Positions 56,855 through 64,000 of a DNA stretch of 64,000 bases are shown piece after piece. The notes beneath the pieces were generated by a model. It saw only the letters and a program-made list of their open reading frames with translations. It made no database searches and was not told the DNA's origin. The DNA is from Streptomyces sp. NBC_01485 (GTDB lineage Bacteria > Actinomycetota > Actinomycetes > Streptomycetales > Streptomycetaceae): NCBI RefSeq assembly GCF_036227125.1, contig NZ_CP109435.1:1798001-1862000 (forward strand), written 5' to 3'. A program made the position numbers and the translations under genes. Positions within the stretch are counted from its first letter, which is position 1. The number at the start of each line of letters is the position of its first letter.

Positions 56855-57649
56855 GTGTCCAGCTCCGACATCTTCATCGGCGAGACCATCGGTACCGCCA
56901 TACTCATCCTGCTCGGCGGTGGCGTCTGCGCCGCCGTCACGCTGAAGGCCTCGAAGGCCCGAGGCGCCGGCTGGCTCGCCATCACCTTCGGGTGGGGTTT
57001 TGCCGTTCTGACGGCCGTCTACACCTCGGCGCCGCTCTCCGGCGCCCACCTCAACCCGGCGGTCACCCTCGCACTCGCGATCAAGGACGACGACTGGAGC
57101 AACGTTCCGGTCTACTGGGCCGGGCAGCTGCTCGGAGCCGCCATCGGCGCCACCCTGGTCTGGGTCGCCTACTACGGCCAGTTCCAGGCTCACCTCACCG
57201 ACGAGGAGATCGTCGGCAAGCCGGACGCGCGGGCCACGAGCGGCAAGTCCGTCGAGGCGCGGGAACAGGCCGCAGGCCCGGTCCTGGGCATCTTCTCCAC
57301 CGGCCCCGAGGTCCGCGTCGTCTGGCAGAACCTGGCCACGGAGATCATCGGCACGACCGTGCTGGTGCTGGCCGTCCTCACGCAGGGCCTCAACGACAAG
57401 GGCAACGGCCTCGGCACCCTGGGCGCGCTGATCACCGCGCTCGTGGTCGTCTCGATCGGCCTGTCCCTCGGCGGCCCGACCGGATACGCGATCAACCCGG
57501 CCCGTGACCTCGGTCCGCGCATCGTGCACTCCCTCCTGCCCCTGCCCAACAAGGGCGGCTCCGACTGGAGCTACGCCTGGATCCCGGTGGTCGGTCCGCT
57601 GATCGGCGGCGCGATCGCTGCAGGCATCTACAACGTCGCTTTTGCTTGA
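56855..57649 (+). CDS. glpF: Glycerol facilitator (aquaglyceroporin)
   Basis: 264 residues from GTG 56855 with AAAGGAG upstream. Two NPA boxes mark the pore: HLNPAVT (Asn67) and [10 protein letters not shown] (Asn214). The Asp after the second NPAR is the usual glycerol-channel marker. It opens the glp operon, followed by glpK 85 bp on. Confidence 0.96.
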   Translation: MSSSDIFIGETIGTAILILLGGGVCAAVTLKASKARGAGWLAITFGWGFAVLTAVYTSAPLSGAHLNPAVTLALAIKDDDWSNVPVYWAGQLLGAAIGATLVWVAYYGQFQAHLTDEEIVGKPDARATSGKSVEAREQAAGPVLGIFSTGPEVRVVWQNLATEIIGTTVLVLAVLTQGLNDKGNGLGTLGALITALVVVSIGLSLGGPTGYAINPARDLGPRIVHSLLPLPNKGGSDWSYAWIPVVGPLIGGAIAAGIYNVAFA

Positions 57650-57734
57650 GAGCACCAGCAGAGCACCAGCCACACCGTGTAGTCGGCAGCGCCGTACAGA
57701 CAGCACCTCACCCACGGAACCCCAGGAGCACACA

Positions 57735-59273
57735 GTGACCGACGCGCACACCGCCGGGCCGTTCATCGCCGCCATCGACCAGGGCACCACCTCCTCTCGC
57801 TGCATCGTCTTCGACCGGGACGGCCGCATCGTCTCCGTCGACCAGAAGGAGCACGAGCAGATCTTCCCCAAGCCGGGCTGGGTCGAGCACGACGCCAACG
57901 AGATCTGGACCAACGTCCAGGAGGTCGTCGCCTCCGCCATCGCGAAGGCCGGCATCACCCGCGACGACATCAAGGCCATCGGCATCACCAACCAGCGTGA
58001 GACCACGCTGCTGTGGGACAAGAACACCGGTGAGCCCGTCCACAACGCCATCGTCTGGCAGGACACCCGCACCGACGCCCTCTGCAAGGAGCTCGGCCGC
58101 AACGTCGGCCAGGACCGCTTCCGCCGCGAGACCGGCCTGCCGCTGGCCTCCTACTTCGCCGGTCCCAAGGCGCGCTGGCTGCTGGACAACGTCGAGGGGC
58201 TGCGCGAGCGCGCCGAGGCCGGCGACATCCTCTTCGGCACCATGGACAGCTGGGTCATCTGGAACCTGACGGGCGGGGTGAACGGCGGCAGGCACGTCAC
58301 CGACGTCACCAACGCCTCCCGCACCATGCTGATGAACCTGCACACCATGCAGTGGGACGAGAAGATCGCCGAGTCCATCGGCGTCCCGCTGAACGTGCTG
58401 CCCGAGATCCGCTCCTCCGCCGAGGTCTACGGCGAGGTCGCCGGCGGCCGTCTCGGCGACCTGCTCGGCGGCATCCCGGTCGCCTCCGCGCTCGGCGACC
58501 AGCAGGCGGCGCTGTTCGGCCAGACCTGTTTCGCCGAGGGCGAGGCCAAGTCGACGTACGGCACCGGCACCTTCCTGCTGATGAACACCGGTGAGAAGCC
58601 GGTCAACTCGTACAACGGCCTGCTCACCACGGTCGGTTACCGCATCGGCGACCAGAAGGCCGTCTACGCCCTCGAGGGCTCGATCGCCGTCACCGGTTCG
58701 CTGGTGCAGTGGATGCGCGACCAGATGGGCCTGATCTCCACCGCCGCCGAGATCGAGACGCTCGCGCTGTCCGTCGAGGACAACGGCGGCGCCTACTTCG
58801 TGCCGGCCTTCTCCGGTCTGTTCGCCCCGTACTGGCGCTCCGACGCCCGTGGCGTGATCGCCGGCCTCACCCGGTACGTCACCAAGGCGCACCTCGCGCG
58901 CGCCGTCCTGGAGGCCACGGCCTGGCAGACCCGTGAGATCACCGACGCCATGACGAAGGACTCCGGCGTCGAGCTCGCAGCGATCAAGGTCGACGGCGGC
59001 ATGACCTCCAACAACCTGCTGATGCAGACGCTCTCCGACTTCGTGGACGCCCCCGTGGTGCGCCCGATGGTCGCCGAGACCACCTGCCTCGGCGCCGCCT
59101 ACGCCGCCGGTCTCGCCGTCGGCTTCTGGACCAGCACCGACGACCTGCGCGCCAACTGGCGCCGGGCCGCCGAGTGGACCCCCCGCATGGACGCGGAGAG
59201 CCGCGACCGTGAGTACAAGAGCTGGCTCAAGGCCGTGGAGCGGACCATGGGCTGGATCGAAGACGAAAACTGA
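57735..59273 (+). CDS. glpK: Glycerol kinase
   Basis: 512 residues from GTG 57735 (AGGAG upstream). [18 protein letters not shown] is the ATP-binding start of FGGY kinases; GYEPQ-type and [15 protein letters not shown] signatures follow, with [19 protein letters not shown] near the end. It phosphorylates glycerol entering through GlpF. It lies 19 bp before glpD. Confidence 0.97.
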   Translation: MTDAHTAGPFIAAIDQGTTSSRCIVFDRDGRIVSVDQKEHEQIFPKPGWVEHDANEIWTNVQEVVASAIAKAGITRDDIKAIGITNQRETTLLWDKNTGEPVHNAIVWQDTRTDALCKELGRNVGQDRFRRETGLPLASYFAGPKARWLLDNVEGLRERAEAGDILFGTMDSWVIWNLTGGVNGGRHVTDVTNASRTMLMNLHTMQWDEKIAESIGVPLNVLPEIRSSAEVYGEVAGGRLGDLLGGIPVASALGDQQAALFGQTCFAEGEAKSTYGTGTFLLMNTGEKPVNSYNGLLTTVGYRIGDQKAVYALEGSIAVTGSLVQWMRDQMGLISTAAEIETLALSVEDNGGAYFVPAFSGLFAPYWRSDARGVIAGLTRYVTKAHLARAVLEATAWQTREITDAMTKDSGVELAAIKVDGGMTSNNLLMQTLSDFVDAPVVRPMVAETTCLGAAYAAGLAVGFWTSTDDLRANWRRAAEWTPRMDAESRDREYKSWLKAVERTMGWIEDEN

Positions 59274-59292
59274 CGAGGAGTAAGAACCCCAC

Positions 59293-60909
59293 ATGACCAG
59301 TCAGTCCACCCTCCAGTCCGTGCCTGCCCTGGGGACGCGCCCGGCGTCCGGCTCGAACCCGAGCCGCGCCGAGACCCGGGAGCAGCTCTCCAAGGCGTCG
59401 TACGACCTCCTCGTCATCGGCGGCGGCATCCTGGGCATCTCCACCGCCTGGCACGCCGCGCAGTCCGGGCTCAGGGTGGCCCTGGTCGACGCCGGCGACT
59501 TCGCCGGCGCCACCTCCTCCGCCTCCTCCAAGCTGCTCCACGGCGGTCTGCGCTACCTGCAGACCGGCGCGGTGAGGCTGGTGGCGGAGAACCACTTCGA
59601 GCGCCGTGCGGTGTCCCGCCAGGTGGCCCCCCACCTGGCGAACCCGCTCACGTTCTACCTCCCCGTGTACAAGGGCGGGCCGCACGGCGCGGCGAAGCTC
59701 GGGGCGGGCGTCTTCGCCTACTCCGCGCTGTCGGCGTTCGGTGACGGCGTCGGCCACCTGCTGTCCCCGGCCAAGGCCGCGCAGGACGTGCCCGAGCTGC
59801 GCACCGACAACCTCAAGGCCGTGGCCGTGTACGGCGACGACCAGATGAACGACGCGCGCATGGCACTGATGACGGTGCGCGCGGCCGTCGAGGCGGGCGC
59901 GGTCGTCCTCAACCACGCCGAGGTCACCGGCCTGCGGTTCACCAAGGGCCGGGTGACGGGCGCCGACCTGCGCGACCGGCAGTCCGGCGACGAGTTCGGG
60001 GTCAACGCCCGTCTCGTCCTGAACGCGACCGGCCCGTGGGTCGACCACCTGCGCAAGCTGGAGGACCCGGACGCGGCGCCGTCCATCCGGCTGTCGAAGG
60101 GCGCGCATCTGGTCCTGAAGCGCACCGCCCCCTGGAAGGCGGCGCTCGCCACCCCCATCGACAAGTACCGCATCACCTTCGCCCTCCCCTGGGAGGACAT
60201 GCTGCTGCTCGGCACCACCGACGAGGAGTTCGAGGGCGACCCGGCGGACGTCTCGGTGACCGAGAAGGACACCGCCCAGATACTGGACGAGGCCGCGTTC
60301 TCCATCCGCGACCAGCAGCTCGACCGTGACCTGATCACGTACTCCTTCGCGGGCCTGCGGGTGCTGCCGGGCGGCCCCGGCGCCACGGCGAAGGCCAAGC
60401 GCGAGACCGTGGTCACGGAGGGCCGGGGCGGCATGCTGTCCGTCGCTGGCGGCAAGTGGACGACGTTCCGGCACATCGGCCGTACGGTCATGCAGAAGCT
60501 GGAGGCGCTGCCGGGCCGTCCGCTGGGCGAGGACTTCGAGCCGATCTCCTCGCTGCCGAAGAAGCTGCCGCTGCCCGGCGTCGCCAACCCGCGCGCGGTC
60601 GCCCACCGTCTGCTGGTCGACCACCCGGCGCCCGGCCCGCGCATGGCGGCCGACACCGCCCGCCACCTGGCCACCCACTACGGTTCGCTGGCCTTCGACA
60701 TCGCCCGCCTGGCCAACGACAACCCGGAGCTGGCCCAGCGGGTCCACCCGGACGCCCCCGAGATCTGGGCGCAGGTCGTCTACGCCCGCGACAACGAGTG
60801 GGCGCAGACCACGGACGACGTCCTGCGCCGCCGTACGACCCTCACGATCCGCGGCCTGGCCACGGACGACGTCCGCGCCAAGGTGCAGGACCTGCTCGAC
60901 AAGAAGTGA
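59293..60909 (+). CDS. glpD: FAD-dependent glycerol-3-phosphate dehydrogenase
   Basis: 538 residues. LLVIGGGILGISTAWHAA is the FAD-binding motif (about residue 38), with SSKLLHGGLRYLQTG the GlpD signature and SVAGGKWTTFR near the C-terminal third. It oxidises glycerol-3-phosphate to dihydroxyacetone phosphate at the membrane, passing electrons to quinone. It ends the operon, with a very strong terminator 17 bp later. Confidence 0.96.
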   Translation: MTSQSTLQSVPALGTRPASGSNPSRAETREQLSKASYDLLVIGGGILGISTAWHAAQSGLRVALVDAGDFAGATSSASSKLLHGGLRYLQTGAVRLVAENHFERRAVSRQVAPHLANPLTFYLPVYKGGPHGAAKLGAGVFAYSALSAFGDGVGHLLSPAKAAQDVPELRTDNLKAVAVYGDDQMNDARMALMTVRAAVEAGAVVLNHAEVTGLRFTKGRVTGADLRDRQSGDEFGVNARLVLNATGPWVDHLRKLEDPDAAPSIRLSKGAHLVLKRTAPWKAALATPIDKYRITFALPWEDMLLLGTTDEEFEGDPADVSVTEKDTAQILDEAAFSIRDQQLDRDLITYSFAGLRVLPGGPGATAKAKRETVVTEGRGGMLSVAGGKWTTFRHIGRTVMQKLEALPGRPLGEDFEPISSLPKKLPLPGVANPRAVAHRLLVDHPAPGPRMAADTARHLATHYGSLAFDIARLANDNPELAQRVHPDAPEIWAQVVYARDNEWAQTTDDVLRRRTTLTIRGLATDDVRAKVQDLLDKK

Positions 60910-60926
60910 GAAGTCGGCGGTACGAC

Positions 60927-60968
60927 GTGAAGGGGGCGGCTCCACTGTGAGGGAGCCGCCCCCTTCAC
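60927..60968 (+). terminator. Very strong terminator of glpFKD
   Basis: Perfect 17-bp arms (GTGAAGGGGGCGGCTCC and its complement) with an 8-nt loop, directly after glpD. Confidence 0.9.
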
Positions 60969-61004
60969 GTGCCGTGTGCGTCGTATGTCGTCTGCGGGCG
61001 CGTT

Positions 61005-61059
61005 GTGGCTGGTCGCGCCCACGCGGCGGAGCCGCATATCGATACAGCCCCGCGCCCCT
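61005..61059 (+). repeat. Dispersed intergenic repeat, copy B
   Basis: 55 bp, reverse-complement match (51/55) to copy A at 22552-22606. It ends exactly at the stop codon of the mtnK remnant. Confidence 0.8.
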
Positions 61060-61606
61060 CAGGTGGGCTGTACTACCGCCCTTACATCGTTCGGGTTCTT
61101 CAACTCCTCACGCTTCACGATCAGTTCGCGGCCCAGGAGCAGGGCGCGACGGGACGCCGGGACCGGGTCCGGGAGGGTGGTCAGGTCGGTCAGGTGGGCG
61201 AAGCCGATGATGCGGCGGACGATCTCCGTGCCGGCGTAGCCGACGGAGTCGGTCCAGACGCGGTGGAGGAAGCGGTCGAGGTAGGCGTCGTCGAAGAAGG
61301 TGTCGACGCGGGTCGGCCACAGGCGGCGGAACTCGGTCTCGAACGCCTCCCAGGAGAGGCCGAGTTGGTCGGCGTGGTCGGACAGGGTGCCCAGGGCGCG
61401 GGCCCGTTCCTCCGAGACCAGGGCGTTGGCCCAGTAGAGGCCGAGGTCGTAGCCGATGGGGCCGACGAAGGAGAACTCGGGGTCGAAGACCCGGACGACG
61501 GGGCGCCTTCGCGGATGCCGACCATCACGCTGCCGGTGTGCAGGTCGCCGTGCAGGAGTGCCTGGGCGTCCACGTACAGCCGCCGCACGAGCAGCGGCGT
61601 CTTCAT
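61059..61606 (-). pseudogene. mtnK: Broken methylthioribose kinase gene (mtnK remnant)
   Basis: Only the C-terminal half is present. AQALLHGDLHTGSVMVG holds the kinase catalytic loop; about 12 codons later, near 61500, a one-base loss in a C-run shifts the frame, after which VVRVFDPEFSFVGPIGYDLG continues in another frame to the family's usual end (NDVRAVVQPT). The N-terminal ~200 residues with the nucleotide-binding lobe are missing. Truncation plus frameshift make a true pseudogene more likely than a read error. It lies beside intact mtnD-mtnC-mtnB. Confidence 0.85.
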
Positions 61607-61763
61607 ACGCAGATCATGAGAACGTTTTCAGCCACCCGTCAAAGGAATGGACACCGAATCTCGCCATACGAGACAACGGCCATGTCACAGTACGTGTACA
61701 AGCCATCGGGAGTTACCCTTCGGCCAACCCCCGCTCTCTTTCCAGACTCCTGGAGTTGCTTCC

Positions 61764-62363
61764 GTGACGCTGCTGACGACCTGGTCCGAGTCCGGCCCGG
61801 AGACCCTGGTCCGCCGCACCGCCGACCCCGCCGAGATCGCCGAGGCCCTCAAGCCGCTGGGCGTGCGCTACGAGCAGTGGCCGATCCGCGCCGACGTGCC
61901 GTTCGACGCCGACAGCGAGACGGTGTTCGCGGCGTACGGCCCGGAGATCGAGAAGCTGAACGCGCAGGAGGGCTTCACCACCGTCGACGTCCTCGGTCTG
62001 CACCCGAGCGACGACCCGGAGTTCCCGGCGAAGGCGAAGGCCGCCCGCGCGAAGTTCCTTCAGGAGCACACCCACGACGACGATGACGAGGTCCGCTTCT
62101 TCGTCTCCGGCTCCGGCATCTTCTACCTGCACGTGAACGGCGAGGTGCACGCGGTCTTCTGCGAGAAGGGCGACCTGCTGGGCGTGCCGCGCGGCACCAC
62201 CCACTGGTTCGACATGGGCACGCGGCCCTCCTTCACGGCGATCCGCTTCTTCCACGAGGAGGACGGCTGGATCGGCAACTTCACCGGCTCCACCATCGCG
62301 GGCCGCTTCCCGGACTACGACACGATCGCGGCGGGCTACGAGGCCGACAGGGCAGCCGCGTGA
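61764..62363 (+). CDS. mtnD: Acireductone dioxygenase
   Basis: 199 residues from GTG 61764 with GGAG upstream. The cupin metal ligands are HTHDDDDE (His102, His104, Glu109 by position) and His147 in GTTHWFD. With Fe it makes the methionine keto-acid precursor and formate from acireductone in the methionine salvage cycle. The GTGA overlap couples it to mtnC. Confidence 0.95.
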   Translation: MTLLTTWSESGPETLVRRTADPAEIAEALKPLGVRYEQWPIRADVPFDADSETVFAAYGPEIEKLNAQEGFTTVDVLGLHPSDDPEFPAKAKAARAKFLQEHTHDDDDEVRFFVSGSGIFYLHVNGEVHAVFCEKGDLLGVPRGTTHWFDMGTRPSFTAIRFFHEEDGWIGNFTGSTIAGRFPDYDTIAAGYEADRAAA

Positions 62364-63121
62364 GCGTGCCGGACCGGTCGGCCCCGTCGGCCCCGTCGGC
62401 CCTGTCGTTCGACGTGGACGCCGTGGTGCTCGACATCGAGGGCACCACGAGCGCCACGGGCTTCGTCGTCAACGTGCTCTACCCGTACTCGCGCGCCCGC
62501 TTCGCCGAACTGCTCACCGAGCGCGCCGGGGAACCGGCCGTGGCCCGGGCGATCGCGCAGGTCCGGGAGCTCACGGGCGAGCCGGACGCCGACGCGGCCA
62601 CCGTCGAGAAGGCGCTGAACGCCTGGCTCGACGAGGACCGCAAGGCCACACCCCTGAAGACCCTCCAGGGCGTCATCTGGTCCGAGGGCTTCGCCCGGGG
62701 CGACCTCGTCTCGCACTTCTACGACGACGTCGTACCGGAGTTGCGCGCCTGGCACGCGGCGGGCGTGCTGCTGTACGTCTACTCGTCCGGTTCGGTGGCC
62801 GCCCAGCGGGCGTGGTTCACCAACAGCCCTGCGGGCGACCTGACGTCGCTCGTGTCGGGTCTGTACGACACCGAGAACGCCGGACCCAAGCGGGACCCGG
62901 CGTCGTACCGCCGTATCGCGGAGGCGACCGGCGTCGAGCCGTCCCGGCTGCTCTTCCTCTCCGACCGACCCGGCGAGCTGGACGCGGCCGTCGGGGCGGG
63001 CTGGCATGCCGTGGGCATCCGGCGGCCCGGGGAGCCGTACTACGAGCAAGGCGTCGGCGACCACGCGCAGGCGGGGACGTTCGACGAGATCACCGTCAGC
63101 ACTTCCAGGAGCCCTTCATGA
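62360..63121 (+). CDS. mtnC: Enolase-phosphatase of methionine salvage
   Basis: 253 residues. [22 protein letters not shown] is the HAD motif I of MtnC-type enolase-phosphatases; [13 protein letters not shown], then [13 protein letters not shown] and [17 protein letters not shown] are the later motifs. It enolises and dephosphorylates diketo-methylthiopentyl-1-phosphate to acireductone. Its stop overlaps the mtnB start (ATGA). Confidence 0.95.
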   Translation: MSVPDRSAPSAPSALSFDVDAVVLDIEGTTSATGFVVNVLYPYSRARFAELLTERAGEPAVARAIAQVRELTGEPDADAATVEKALNAWLDEDRKATPLKTLQGVIWSEGFARGDLVSHFYDDVVPELRAWHAAGVLLYVYSSGSVAAQRAWFTNSPAGDLTSLVSGLYDTENAGPKRDPASYRRIAEATGVEPSRLLFLSDRPGELDAAVGAGWHAVGIRRPGEPYYEQGVGDHAQAGTFDEITVSTSRSPS

Positions 63122-63726
63122 CCGCCCACATCAGCGCCCTCGACCTGGAGGAAGCGGGGGCGGTGCTCGCCGCCGAGTCCGCGCGCTTCGCCTCCTTCGG
63201 CTGGATGCGCGGCACCTCCGGCAACCTGTCGGTGGTGCTCACCCGCGACCCGCTGCGCCTCGCGGTGACCGCGAGCGGCCACGACAAGGGCGAACTGACG
63301 CCCGCGGACGTGGTGTTGGTGGACGGGGACGGCGCCGCCGTGCACGGGGGCAGGCCGTCCGCCGAGGCCGAGCTGCACGCGCGGGTGGCCGCGCTGACCG
63401 GCGCGGGCGCGGTCGTGCACGTCCACACGGTGGCGTCCGTGGCCATGGGACACCGGCACCCGGGCGGGATCGTCTTCAAGGACGTGGAGATGCTCAAGGG
63501 CGTCGGCCAGCCCGCGCACGACGTCGAGGTGACGCTGCCGGTCATCGCCAACAGCCAGGACATGAAGGTCCTCGGCGACCGGCTGGAGGCGGCCCGCGAA
63601 CCCCGGATGCCGGCGGTGGTCGTGGCGGGCCACGGGCTGTACGTCTGGGGCGACACCCCGCGTCAGGCCCGCCACCACACCGAAGTCGTCGAGTGGCTCC
63701 TGGAGTTGGAGCTCACCCGCCGCTGA
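63118..63726 (+). CDS. mtnB: Methylthioribulose-1-phosphate dehydratase
   Basis: 202 residues. It is an aldolase class II/adducin-type fold: WMRGTSGNLSVVL, SGHDKGELTPADVVLVD, VVHVHTVASVAMGH (zinc His) and VAGHGLYVWGDTPRQARHH are visible. It dehydrates methylthioribulose-1-phosphate. It ends the mtnDCB operon, 19 bp from the convergent mtnA. Confidence 0.95.
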   Translation: MTAHISALDLEEAGAVLAAESARFASFGWMRGTSGNLSVVLTRDPLRLAVTASGHDKGELTPADVVLVDGDGAAVHGGRPSAEAELHARVAALTGAGAVVHVHTVASVAMGHRHPGGIVFKDVEMLKGVGQPAHDVEVTLPVIANSQDMKVLGDRLEAAREPRMPAVVVAGHGLYVWGDTPRQARHHTEVVEWLLELELTRR

Positions 63727-63745
63727 TCTCGTGGAGCCGGCCAGG

Positions 63746-64000
63746 CTACTTCAGGTGCTCACCGGGGAGTTGACCGGCCGCCACTTCCAATACACCCCGC
63801 TCGGTGACCAGTCCGGTCACCAGCCGCCCCGGCGTGACGTCGAACGCCGGGTTGTGGCCGCGCGATTCGGCGGGCACGGTCCGTACCCCGCCCCACTCCA
63901 ACACCTCGTCCTCGCCGCGGAGTTCGATGTGGATGGCGTCGCCGGTCGGGGTCGACAGGTCGACCGTGGTCGTCGGGGCCGCCACCAGGAACGGGATGCC
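63746..64000 (-). CDS. mtnA: Methylthioribose-1-phosphate isomerase (C-terminal end, cut by window)
   Basis: The last 84 residues: GIPFLVAAPTTTVDL, then GHNPAFDVTPGRLVTGLVTE, the C-terminal signature of MtnA/eIF2B-alpha-like isomerases. It makes methylthioribulose-1-phosphate, the substrate of MtnB. The gene converges on mtnB; the rest lies to the right of the window. Confidence 0.9.
   Translation of the reverse strand, partial: GIPFLVAAPTTTVDLSTPTGDAIHIELRGEDEVLEWGGVRTVPAESRGHNPAFDVTPGRLVTGLVTERGVLEVAAGQLPGEHLK

Noticed and set aside
61620..61763. RNA regulatory element before mtnD
   Set aside because: Only a weak 5-bp inverted repeat (61659-61673) is visible; it is too small to claim.

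Overview
The window is chromosomal DNA from a high-GC actinomycete, almost certainly a Streptomyces. It is very GC-rich with strong third-position bias and many GTG starts. It carries a cvnABCDE conservon, a complete Pup-proteasome locus, a Tat translocase, metH next to a gylR-glpFKD glycerol locus, and a DmdR-type iron box. From memory, the order conservon - tat - paf - prc - pup - dop - arc - metH - gyl matches the S. coelicolor core region around SCO1626-SCO1661; I could not check this here. No rRNA, tRNA, CRISPR array, insertion sequence or prophage is visible.

Layout. 0-5.6 kb: end of a class I glutamine-amidotransferase-type hydrolase, a LysR regulator divergent from a TDT exporter, an XRE-cupin regulator coupled to a leaderless metal-receptor protein, and a 5'-3' exonuclease. 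5.7-10.2 kb: an iron-box-controlled siderophore-interacting reductase, an APC permease, a GNAT and a pseudouridine synthase. 10.1-14.8 kb: the conservon on the minus strand (cvnA-B-C-D-E, with an unusual CYP157-like P450). 15.1-22.5 kb: a TetR gene divergent from an operon for two DUF1989 proteins, a biotin-dependent urea/guanidine carboxylase and allophanate hydrolase. 22.6-26.9 kb: SKI2-like helicase, tatC, tatA. 27.2-41.4 kb: a minus-strand Pup-proteasome region (pafC, pafB, two FKBP proteins, pafA, prcA, prcB, an endonuclease VII-like gene, pup, dop, arc), interrupted by a divergent LacI/MFS pair. 41.7-51.7 kb: ferredoxin, a membrane-anchored hypothetical protein, trmI, a site-2 protease with CBS domains, a RecB-like nuclease, an orphan response regulator, two solute-binding lipoproteins and a HAD phosphatase. 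51.9-60.9 kb: metH, gylR and glpF-glpK-glpD. 61-64 kb: methionine salvage genes mtnD-mtnC-mtnB, the end of mtnA, and a broken mtnK.

How parts work together. The most notable link is regulatory. A near-identical 24-bp palindrome lies just upstream of the APC permease (6875-6898) and of the carboxylase operon (15818-15841), about 9 kb apart with the whole conservon between them. The TetR gene beside the second copy is the obvious reader. This defines a small regulon that probably takes up and degrades guanidine (guanidine to carboxyguanidine to allophanate to ammonia and CO2) under repressor control, rather than the guanidine riboswitch common elsewhere. A second shared operator, probably for GylR, lies upstream of both gylR and glpF. 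The proteasome region groups every known Pup-proteasome component with folding catalysts and, unexpectedly, a nuclease gene inside the pup-prcB interval.
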